Origin: an uncultured Porphyromonadaceae bacterium
GTDB lineage: Bacteria; Bacteroidota; Bacteroidia; Bacteroidales; Muribaculaceae
DNA: 5,547 nt
Direction of reading: 5' to 3'
NCBI GenBank assembly: GCA_900551515.1
Contig: URWH01000140.1
Coordinates: 1 to 5,547, forward strand
A program made the translations under genes and the position numbers. Positions 1 through 5,547 of this stretch are shown piece by piece (within the stretch, counting starts at the first letter, position 1; each line of letters opens with the position of its first letter). Under the pieces are notes generated by a model. The model was not told the DNA's origin, did not search any database, and was given only the letters and a program-made list of their open reading frames with translations.

Positions 1-76
1 TGGTGAATGGTCTCGATGATTTTTGTAAATTCGCACTTGCTTGTTTAATCTGCGAAGCCCATAGACAAGTCGGCCA

Positions 77-107
77 TTTGGTTATTTCGGATTTATTGCT
101 TACCTTG
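77..107 (+). promoter_or_regulatory. Probable Bacteroidota-type promoter of the TPR gene
   Basis: A TTTG at 77-80 is followed after 20 bases by TACCTTG at 101-107. This is close to the Bacteroidota sigma factor pattern (TTTG, about 19-20 bases, TAnnTTTG), with one deviation in the second box. Transcription would start around 113-116, leaving a leader of only about 10 bases before the ATG at 125. No Shine-Dalgarno sequence is visible, which is normal for this phylum. Upstream bases 1-76 show no gene or clear signal. Confidence 0.5.
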
Positions 108-124
108 CGCAAAAACGCAATGCC

Positions 125-1216
125 ATGAATCGTATCTTCCGCATTATCACCCTGTCACTCGCCGCAACGGCAATAGCTTTTTCGGCAAACGCCCACAAGA
201 ATCTGCCGCCGGCAGCTCTTGAAACGCTAAACTCTGCCATCGCCATGATGGATGAGGGAAAACCCGACCTCGCCGCCGACATACTTCAGGAACTCTACCG
301 GATGTACCCCGACAGCTATACAATCCCCTACGAACTCGCGCTGTCTTACATGTTGAGCGGCAACTACGAAAAGGTGACCGAGATTGCATCCACACTCGAA
401 GACAAGCCCGAATGCCTGCCCGAAGTGTTTTCACTGCTTGGCAGCGCCTACGACGAGCTCGGCGATTACCAAAAGGCTCTCGACACCTATGATCGCGGAC
501 TCAGACGCTTTCCCGATTCGGGACACCTTTGGGTCGAAAAAGGTATCGTATGGCTGCGCAAGAATGAATTGGCGAAAGCCCTCGACAATTTCGAGCACGG
601 CATATCCGTGGATCCCGGATATGCCCCCAACTACTACCGTGCCGCCTCTATCTATGCAAATTCCACCATCCCGATCTACGGCCTGATGTATGCCGAAGCC
701 CATCAATTTCTCTCCGACAAGACCGATCGCAACATACAGATGGCCGAACTCATACGCAACATCTATGAAAATCAGATCACCATTAACGGCGATTCCATCA
801 ATATCCGACTGACAAAACAGATAAGCGATGGCATGGAATCGCCTGTAAACATCTATGAATTAGGAATTGCTCTCGGCTCCGGCAGCGTGAAAAACGGCTG
901 GACCCTCGAAGGCGTCATGGAAATGCGGTCGACGGCCCTGAGCCTGGTAGCCGGCATGAAAGCGCCTGAAGAGCTCAACCGGATGTACATCCTTGCCTAT
1001 CAGAAGCGCGTCAAGGATGCCGGACACTGGGACGCTTACAATATCTACGTGCTCGGAGCCGCATTCCCCGACGAGTGTGAGGAATGGTTCAAGTCAGAAG
1101 CCAACGAAGCCGCTTTCGACCGCTTTGCCGAATGGTTTCAGGAGAATCCGTTCACACTCGACAGCGACCATACCATAGGTCGTCTGGCCTCCGGATTGTC
1201 TGACCGCACTAATTAA
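125..1216 (+). CDS. Exported tetratricopeptide repeat (TPR) protein
   Basis: Protein of 363 residues. It opens with a Sec-type signal peptide: Arg at 3 and 6, a hydrophobic stretch from about 7 to 20, and a likely signal peptidase I site after Ala-Asn-Ala at about 21-23. There is no lipobox cysteine, so the mature protein is probably soluble in the periplasm. About four TPR units follow, at roughly 31-64, 67-99, 101-134 and 135-168. The third and fourth are the clearest, with the usual Gly/Ala/Tyr/Pro pattern (for example LGDYQKALDTYDRGLRRFPD). Residues 200-363 form a second part, rich in aromatic and acidic residues, which I do not recognise. TPRs usually act as protein-binding scaffolds; the partner cannot be read from the sequence. 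The ATG at 125 is chosen because it gives a complete signal peptide just downstream of a promoter. The gene is monocistronic and converges on the CobW gene. Confidence 0.88.
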   Translation: MNRIFRIITLSLAATAIAFSANAHKNLPPAALETLNSAIAMMDEGKPDLAADILQELYRMYPDSYTIPYELALSYMLSGNYEKVTEIASTLEDKPECLPEVFSLLGSAYDELGDYQKALDTYDRGLRRFPDSGHLWVEKGIVWLRKNELAKALDNFEHGISVDPGYAPNYYRAASIYANSTIPIYGLMYAEAHQFLSDKTDRNIQMAELIRNIYENQITINGDSINIRLTKQISDGMESPVNIYELGIALGSGSVKNGWTLEGVMEMRSTALSLVAGMKAPEELNRMYILAYQKRVKDAGHWDAYNIYVLGAAFPDECEEWFKSEANEAAFDRFAEWFQENPFTLDSDHTIGRLASGLSDRTN

Positions 1217-1218
1217 GA

Positions 1219-1246
1219 AGTTGCTCTGGCCAAAGCCAAAGCAACT
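1219..1246 (+). terminator. Hairpin just after the TPR gene
   Basis: AGTTGCT (1219-1225) pairs with AGCAACT (1240-1246), and inside it TGGC (1227-1230) pairs with GCCA (1235-1238) around a CAAA loop. The result is an 11-bp stem with one C/A mismatch, starting two bases after the TAA. No T-run follows on the plus strand, so this is either a weak or factor-dependent terminator or an mRNA 3'-end stabiliser. Confidence 0.45.
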
Positions 1247-1258
1247 CCCATATGGTTC

Positions 1259-1279
1259 AAAAAAGGTTCTATAACCTTT
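1259..1279 (-). terminator. Probable intrinsic terminator of the CobW gene
   Basis: Read on the minus strand, a perfect 7-bp stem (AAAGGTT at 1262-1268 against AACCTTT at 1273-1279, 4-base loop) runs into a six-T tract (the six A's at 1259-1264 on the plus strand). It lies 12 bases past the CobW stop codon. The stem is A/T-rich and therefore not strong, but the order of hairpin then T-run is correct only for the minus strand. Confidence 0.55.
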
Positions 1280-1291
1280 GACCGACCCTTG

Positions 1292-2476
1292 TCAGATCTT
1301 GTCCAGAGCCGCCGTGATGGCCTTACGGTCAATGCCGCGGCCTATGATCACAAGCTTTATCATGCGGTCGCCATACTCCGGATCCCAGTCGTTGACCAGT
1401 CCCGGCTCCGTGATCATCAGCTTTTCAAGCTCCTCCTCCGGTGCGGTGGCAAACCACAGGCCCGCCTCGGATAGCTTCTTCTGACGGCCCGCCTGCTCAA
1501 AGAGATACGACATGTCGGTGTTGTGCGTGAAGTACACCACGCCCTTTGCGCGGATGATGTTCTTCGGCCACTCGCGCGTCACAAACCAGTCAAACTTGTT
1601 AAGGTCGAAGCCCGGACGGCGGTAATAGACAAACGTCTGAATGCCGAACTCATCCAGATGGCTGTGGCCCTCGCCATGCTCATGGTCGTGGTCGTGATGA
1701 TGCTCGTCCTCATCGTGATCATCATGCTCCTCATGATGTCCCTCGATCTCGCGCACCCACGTAGCCGACGTGGCCACACGCTCGAAGTCAAACATGCCCG
1801 TATTGAGGATCTTGTCGAGATCCACCTTGGCATAGTCGCACTCGATGATGCGTGCCGTGGGCTGCAGGGCGCGGATCACCTTGCGCACACGCTCGGCCTC
1901 CTCGACCGTCACCTCAGAGATTTTGTTAAGTATGATGATGTTGCAGAATTCGATCTGCTCGATGATCAGATTTTCGATATCGTCCTCCTCAAACGGAGTG
2001 CTTGTCAGCTGCTCGCCGCAGCCAAACTCGTCGCGCAGGCGCAGCGCGTCGACCACCGTGGCTATACAGTCGAGGCGCGGCGTGGCCCCGCGGTTGTACT
2101 GCTCGTCCATCAGCGGCATCGAGCAGATGGTCTGTGCTATCGGCGCCGGCTCGCACACGCCGCTCGCCTCGATGACGATATAGTCGAAGCGGCCCGTCGC
2201 CGCGATGTCGGATATCTGTTTCACCAGATCCATCTTCAGCGAACAGCAGATGCAGCCGTTCTGCAGCGCCACCAGATCGCCGTCGCTATTGTCGTTCTGC
2301 CCCACGATGCCTCCCTTCTGGATGAGCGACGCATCGATGTTCACCTCGCCTATATCGTTCACGATCACGGCCGCACGCAGCCCGCGGCGGTTGCTCAATA
2401 TGTAGTTCAGTAGCGTTGTCTTGCCCGCGCCGAGATAGCCCGTCAGCAGCAACACCGGGATTTCTTTGTTTTGCAT
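1292..2476 (-). CDS. CobW/COG0523 family GTP-binding protein (putative zinc metallochaperone)
   Basis: Protein of 394 residues, a usual length for the family. The N-terminal GTPase domain (about 5-215) has a Walker A motif GYLGAGKTT at 13-21, the family's metal-binding CxCC motif (Cys75, Cys77, Cys78), an ExSG motif at 103-106 and an NK-type guanine motif (NKIS) at 184-187. A linker at about 247-272 is dense in His, Asp and Glu. The CobW C-terminal domain follows from about 275 to 393. Family members use GTP hydrolysis to deliver metal ions to client proteins. The His-rich linker with CxCC suggests zinc, but cobalt or nickel cannot be excluded and the client is unknown. No cobalamin biosynthesis gene is nearby, so a cobW role in B12 synthesis is not supported. 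The ATG at 2476 begins 10 residues before the first beta strand and Walker A, as expected. Translation is probably SD-independent. The gene stands alone, with a MITE-like element ending only 27 bases upstream. Confidence 0.9.
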   Translation of the reverse strand: MQNKEIPVLLLTGYLGAGKTTLLNYILSNRRGLRAAVIVNDIGEVNIDASLIQKGGIVGQNDNSDGDLVALQNGCICCSLKMDLVKQISDIAATGRFDYIVIEASGVCEPAPIAQTICSMPLMDEQYNRGATPRLDCIATVVDALRLRDEFGCGEQLTSTPFEEDDIENLIIEQIEFCNIIILNKISEVTVEEAERVRKVIRALQPTARIIECDYAKVDLDKILNTGMFDFERVATSATWVREIEGHHEEHDDHDEDEHHHDHDHEHGEGHSHLDEFGIQTFVYYRRPGFDLNKFDWFVTREWPKNIIRAKGVVYFTHNTDMSYLFEQAGRQKKLSEAGLWFATAPEEELEKLMITEPGLVNDWDPEYGDRMIKLVIIGRGIDRKAITAALDKI

Positions 2477-2503
2477 AGCTTGATTATCGTTTGTGGCTAT
2501 CCT

Positions 2504-2672
2504 CTCAGAAACTGTTTAAATTTATATGATACAGATTTTGAGAGGGATTGTCAGATGGATTTTTGTTTGCGATGAGGGAGCGTAGCCGTAGCTACGTGAC
2601 TGAAGCGCGAACAAGAAGGCACTGACAAGACGCTCAAAAGCAAAGTAATATGAATTTTAAACAGTTTCTCAG
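2504..2672. mobile_element. MITE-like palindromic element
   Basis: The perfect 14-bp inverted repeat AGAAACTGTTTAAA (2507-2520) and TTTAAACAGTTTCT (2656-2669) bounds a segment with no open frame of note. The direct repeat CTCAG at 2504-2508 and 2668-2672 brackets it. If the inverted repeat is read as starting at GAAACTG, the target duplication would be the 3 bp TCA. The arms stay similar towards the middle: TTTTGAG, TTGTCAG and TTxTTGTTxGCG occur in both arms in inverted order. The centre closes with CGTAGC (2581-2586) against GCTACG (2591-2596) around a CGTA loop. The whole element can thus fold as one long imperfect hairpin. Short length, terminal inverted repeats, a flanking direct repeat and no transposase fit a non-autonomous element moved in trans. 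The transposase family is not determinable here; an IS5-like enzyme that makes 3-bp TNA duplications is one option. Confidence 0.75.
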
Positions 2673-2694
2673 ATAGCGGTTCTGTTAAATAGCA

Positions 2695-2728
2695 ATCCCC
2701 CGACCGGGATTCTATCGGGTCGGGGGAT
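2695..2728 (-). terminator. GC-rich terminator hairpin after GAPDH
   Basis: A perfect 11-bp stem pairs ATCCCCCGACC (2695-2705) with GGTCGGGGGAT (2718-2728), with a 12-base loop. It lies 26 bases beyond the GAPDH stop codon. On the minus strand it is followed by a loosely T-rich stretch (TGCTATTTAAC) rather than a clean T-run. It separates GAPDH from the CobW gene. Confidence 0.75.
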
Positions 2729-2754
2729 GCCGTAAGGTTATGTCGGAGGGCTGA

Positions 2755-3837
<1,083 letters not shown>

Positions 3838-3849
3838 TATTTTGCGACA

Positions 3850-3857
3850 CAAAAATA
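3850..3857 (-). promoter_or_regulatory. Probable -7 box of the GAPDH promoter
   Basis: On the minus strand the sequence reads TATTTTTG, an exact match to the Bacteroidota TAnnTTTG box. It lies about 85 bases upstream of the GAPDH ATG, in an A/T-rich region. No TTTG is found at the usual upstream distance; the nearby sequence is A-rich instead. The expected transcription start is near 3843, giving a leader of about 78 bases. Confidence 0.5.
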
Positions 3858-3948
3858 GACAATATTTTTTATTTTTCATTCATCCTTACACCCAAAATAT
3901 TGTGCCGCCGGTCGTTTTTTAGTTTTTTTCGCACTGCGCTCCCCTTTC

Positions 3949-3980
3949 TTTTGTTTTAATCATTTTTTTCGTTAGCTTTG
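3949..3980 (+). promoter_or_regulatory. Bacteroidota-type promoter of mscL
   Basis: TTTTG at 3949-3953 is followed after 19 bases by TAGCTTTG at 3973-3980, an exact match in both sequence and spacing to the Bacteroidota promoter pattern. Transcription would start near 3985-3988, leaving a leader of about 65 bases. That leader contains a run of seven C's (3993-3999) within a small GCGC/GCGC hairpin (3990-4006). Confidence 0.72.
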
Positions 3981-4050
3981 CCGAACACTGCGCCCCCCCG
4001 GTGCGCGTTGAATTAACGTCAATTTTTTTCATCATCATTCTATCATCAAT

Positions 4051-4482
4051 ATGTCATTCCTCAAAGATTTCAAAGAGTTTGCCATGAAGGGCAACATCAT
4101 CGACATGGCTGTCGGCGTTATCATCGGCGGTGCTTTCGGCAAAATCGTAAGCTCGCTCGTCAACGACATCATCATGCCCGCCGTTTCCGTCGTCACCGGT
4201 TCCGACGGCTTCACCAACATGAAATATGTCATCACCCCCGCCCAGGAAGCCACAGCCGAAGGTGTGGCCGCCGTTGAGGAAGTGGCCATCAACTATGGTC
4301 TCTTCATCCAGAACATCGTCGACTTCCTCATCATCGCGCTCTCTATCTTCATCGCCCTCCGCGTGATCATGAAATTCAAGAAAGCCGAAGCCAAAGCTGA
4401 AGCCGCCCCGCCGGCTCCCTCCAACGAGGAAGTGCTCCTCACCGAGATCCGCGACCTCCTCAAAAAGCAATCCGACAAATAA
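4051..4482 (+). CDS. mscL: Large-conductance mechanosensitive channel MscL
   Basis: Protein of 143 residues (E. coli MscL has 136). It is a homopentameric inner-membrane channel that opens under membrane tension and releases solutes during hypo-osmotic shock. The N-terminal amphipathic helix MSFLKDFKEFAMKGN leads into TM1 (about 16-45), which carries the pore-lining GVIIGGAFGKIVSSLVNDII segment. A periplasmic loop spans about 46-80. TM2 (about 83-107) begins at the conserved YGLFIQNIVDFLI. A charged Ala/Pro/Lys linker and the cytoplasmic bundle helix EVLLTEIRDLLKKQ complete the protein. All hallmark segments are present, so it should be functional. The start matches the family exactly; the leader before the ATG is A/T-rich without an SD sequence. 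It is transcribed alone, divergent from GAPDH and convergent with the RNase H gene. Confidence 0.98.
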   Translation: MSFLKDFKEFAMKGNIIDMAVGVIIGGAFGKIVSSLVNDIIMPAVSVVTGSDGFTNMKYVITPAQEATAEGVAAVEEVAINYGLFIQNIVDFLIIALSIFIALRVIMKFKKAEAKAEAAPPAPSNEEVLLTEIRDLLKKQSDK

Positions 4483-4500
4483 TCCCCTCCCGGCCCTAAC

Positions 4501-4573
4501 GTTAAAGTCATTAAAGTCAATAAGGTCAATAAGGTCATTAAAGTCGTTAATGACCTTATTGACTTTATTGTCT
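4501..4573. repeat. Nine-base tandem repeat array with internal inversion (long hairpin)
   Basis: Eight units of 9 bp run from 4501 to 4572. The first five are gttaaagtc, attaaagtc, aataaggtc, aataaggtc and attaaagtc. The last three (gttaatgac, cttattgac, tttattgtc) are wholly or largely the reverse complement of such units. As a result AATAAGGTCATTAA (4528-4541) pairs perfectly with TTAATGACCTTATT (4547-4560) around a 5-base loop. The pairing extends out to about 4515 and 4573, with one G-U pair and one mismatch, making a stem of about 27 bp. It lies in the gap between convergent mscL and RNase H and could end transcription from both sides, although neither side shows a clean T-run. Confidence 0.85.
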
Positions 4574-4625
4574 GTTATTTCCGCAGATTGCCCGTTATCA
4601 CGCGCCGAAATAAAGTTATTTCCGC
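4574..4625. repeat. Eleven-base direct repeat at the RNase H 3' end
   Basis: GTTATTTCCGC occurs at 4574-4584 and again at 4615-4625, 41 bases apart. The second copy contains the RNase H stop codon and the codons for its last residues (Arg-Lys). The first copy is beyond the stop and may be a leftover of a small duplication of the gene end. Confidence 0.5.
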
Positions 4626-5257
4626 CCGAAATCAGCGGGAATCTCGCCCCATTCGTCGGTGTTCCATTTCAGGATGGGATTGCGCGGGGTGTGGCTCTGA
4701 AGCCATGCTTCGGCACGGGCTATAAGCTCCCGGATCTTGGCGTTGCGCGGCGTTGGCGTGATGGTAGTCTTGGCCTTGCGATTGCGCACCCACGCCATGC
4801 CGGTGCGGCTGTCGCTGTAGATGGCCACGTCGGTCAGGCCGCGCTGATCGAGCCACGCCAGGGCATGCACAATGGCCAGAAACTCGCCCATATTGTTGCT
4901 GCCCCCCTCGAGCGGTCCCACATGAAAGAGCTGCGCCCCCGTGGCTATGTCGACGCCACGGTACTCCACCGGCCCGGGGTTGCGGCTGCACGCCGCGTCG
5001 ACGGCTATCGACCCGGGGCGTATGCCGGGAATGGCCTCATAGTTCACGGACTTGGCTTTGTGGGCGGCGACGCCACGGAAAAAACCCATGTACTCTTCGG
5101 GAGTCCCGCGATAGGCCGCTATGGCCTCTTCCCGTGAATTGAAGCTCTTGTAACGCGCACCCCCAAAGCCTTCAACCTGCTGCTTGCACTCCTCCCACGA
5201 ATCATAGATGCCCGTATCGTGGCCGGCCCACACGACATAATATTTTTTCGATGCCAT
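4616..5257 (-). CDS. Ribonuclease H with N-terminal viroplasmin-like domain
   Basis: Protein of 213 residues. It cleaves the RNA strand of RNA/DNA hybrids, as in R-loops and replication primers. Residues 4-47 form a viroplasmin-like (caulimovirus VI) domain: YYVVWAGHDTGIYDSWEECKQQV followed by an aromatic FGGARYKSF segment. This is the hybrid-binding fold found at the N-terminus of eukaryotic RNase H1. The RNase H domain spans about 80-213. Its expected acidic residues are Asp87 (SIAVDAAC), Glu125 (NNMGEFLAI), Asp149 (IYSDSRTG) and probably Asp209 (EIPADFGRK). The usual His-containing motif before the last Asp is replaced by WNTDEWGEIPADF, a form I associate with the short bacterial/archaeal subfamily lacking the basic handle. 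The ATG at 5257 follows the upstream gene's stop by 9 bases, with an AAGG that could serve as a weak RBS, so the two genes are probably co-transcribed. Confidence 0.93.
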   Translation of the reverse strand: MASKKYYVVWAGHDTGIYDSWEECKQQVEGFGGARYKSFNSREEAIAAYRGTPEEYMGFFRGVAAHKAKSVNYEAIPGIRPGSIAVDAACSRNPGPVEYRGVDIATGAQLFHVGPLEGGSNNMGEFLAIVHALAWLDQRGLTDVAIYSDSRTGMAWVRNRKAKTTITPTPRNAKIRELIARAEAWLQSHTPRNPILKWNTDEWGEIPADFGRK

Positions 5258-5266
5258 GCCGCCGCC

Positions 5267-5547
5267 TTATGAGAGTGTGAGATAGATGCTGATGTCGACA
5301 TGCCGCTGACCCGCTATGCGCGCCACATCACTGTTGACGGGCTTGCCGAGGAAGGTGAGGGCGGCACACTGCAGTCCGGGCAGCAGCTTGAGGGCGTTGG
5401 TCACGCCCTCGCAGTCAACGATGCCCGACAGCATGGTGATAAACGTGTTGCTCAGCGCCATGGCGGCCGTGCGGGCCACCGCGCTCCCGGCGTTGATGTA
5501 GCATGCGCGCGACGGCTCGGTAAGGGAGATGTCGAGCGGCGACGACA
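5267..5547 (-). CDS. C-terminal part of a probable alanine dehydrogenase (runs off the window)
   Basis: Only the last 92 residues are visible; the frame is open to the window edge and stops with TAA at 5267. The segment AVARTAAMALSN, followed by a hydrophobic helix, then GVTNALKLLPGL and a TFLGKPVNSDVAR stretch, resembles the C-terminal end of the alanine dehydrogenase / transhydrogenase family. Bacterial alanine dehydrogenases have an [AS]xVxRTxxxALxN element, a long helix and a (T/Y)xxGxxxNxxVA segment in this order. That enzyme interconverts L-alanine and pyruvate with NAD. The nucleotide-binding and catalytic parts lie outside the window, so the assignment rests on pattern memory alone. 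The gene sits 9 bases upstream of RNase H on the same strand and is likely in its operon. Another NAD-linked family cannot be ruled out. Confidence 0.5.
   Translation of the reverse strand, partial: SSPLDISLTEPSRACYINAGSAVARTAAMALSNTFITMLSGIVDCEGVTNALKLLPGLQCAALTFLGKPVNSDVARIAGQRHVDISIYLTLS

Noticed and set aside
1..124. Tail of an upstream gene or a tRNA at the left edge
   Set aside because: No reading frame continues with recognisable protein content and no cloverleaf or conserved tRNA arm sequence is present.
1523..2413. Open frame of 296 residues on the plus strand opposite the CobW gene
   Set aside because: Shadow of the CobW GTPase. The hydrophobic Met/Val-rich stretch is merely the complement of the His/Asp-rich linker, not a membrane segment.
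2510..2670. A small RNA or riboswitch in the palindromic region upstream of CobW
   Set aside because: The symmetric structure with matching ends and a flanking direct repeat is better explained by a transposable element. No match to a riboswitch class I know was seen and no clear promoter or T-run frames an RNA gene.
4054..4470. Acidic, Gly/His-rich open frame on the minus strand opposite mscL
   Set aside because: Antisense shadow of a complete MscL; no start context or known family.
4501..4573. Possible peptides from the 9-bp array (MTLLTLL-type on both strands) or a CRISPR-like array
   Set aside because: The 9-bp period keeps all frames open and yields repetitive peptides on either strand, an artefact of the repeat. 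There are no spacers and units are far too short for CRISPR.

Overview
This 5.5 kb window looks like chromosomal housekeeping DNA from a member of the Bacteroidota, most likely a gut Bacteroidales (a Muribaculaceae-like genome would fit, but that is inference). Three things point there. Promoters of the Bacteroidota sigma type (TTTG, about 19-20 bases, TAnnTTTG) stand in front of several genes. Start codons mostly lack Shine-Dalgarno sequences and have A/T-rich leaders instead. The gene set includes an RNase H with a viroplasmin-like N-terminal domain, which is common in this phylum. No phage, plasmid or defence genes were seen.

Layout: 1-124 is a short non-coding lead-in with a promoter. 125-1216 (+) is an exported TPR protein. 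It converges on a CobW/COG0523 GTPase at 1292-2476 (-), with two hairpins in the 75-base gap between them. 2477-2754 holds no gene but contains a roughly 165 bp imperfect palindrome with terminal inverted repeats and a short flanking direct repeat (a MITE-like element), followed by a GC-rich terminator hairpin. 2755-3765 (-) is type I glyceraldehyde-3-phosphate dehydrogenase. 3766-4050 is a divergent promoter region serving GAPDH (-) and the mechanosensitive channel MscL at 4051-4482 (+). 4483-4615 holds an array of eight 9-bp units whose second part runs in inverted orientation, so that the array folds into a very long hairpin between convergent genes. 4616-5257 (-) is the RNase H. Nine bases upstream of its start codon ends a gene that runs off the window edge, whose C-terminus resembles alanine dehydrogenase.

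The genes do not form a single pathway: glycolysis (GAPDH), osmotic safety valve (MscL), metal homeostasis (CobW family), RNA/DNA hybrid removal (RNase H), probable alanine metabolism (partial gene) and an exported TPR protein of unknown role. Only the partial gene and RNase H look like an operon. The most unusual content is non-coding: the MITE-like palindrome just upstream of the CobW gene, and the 9-bp repeat array that reverses orientation. No previously undescribed multi-gene system is visible.
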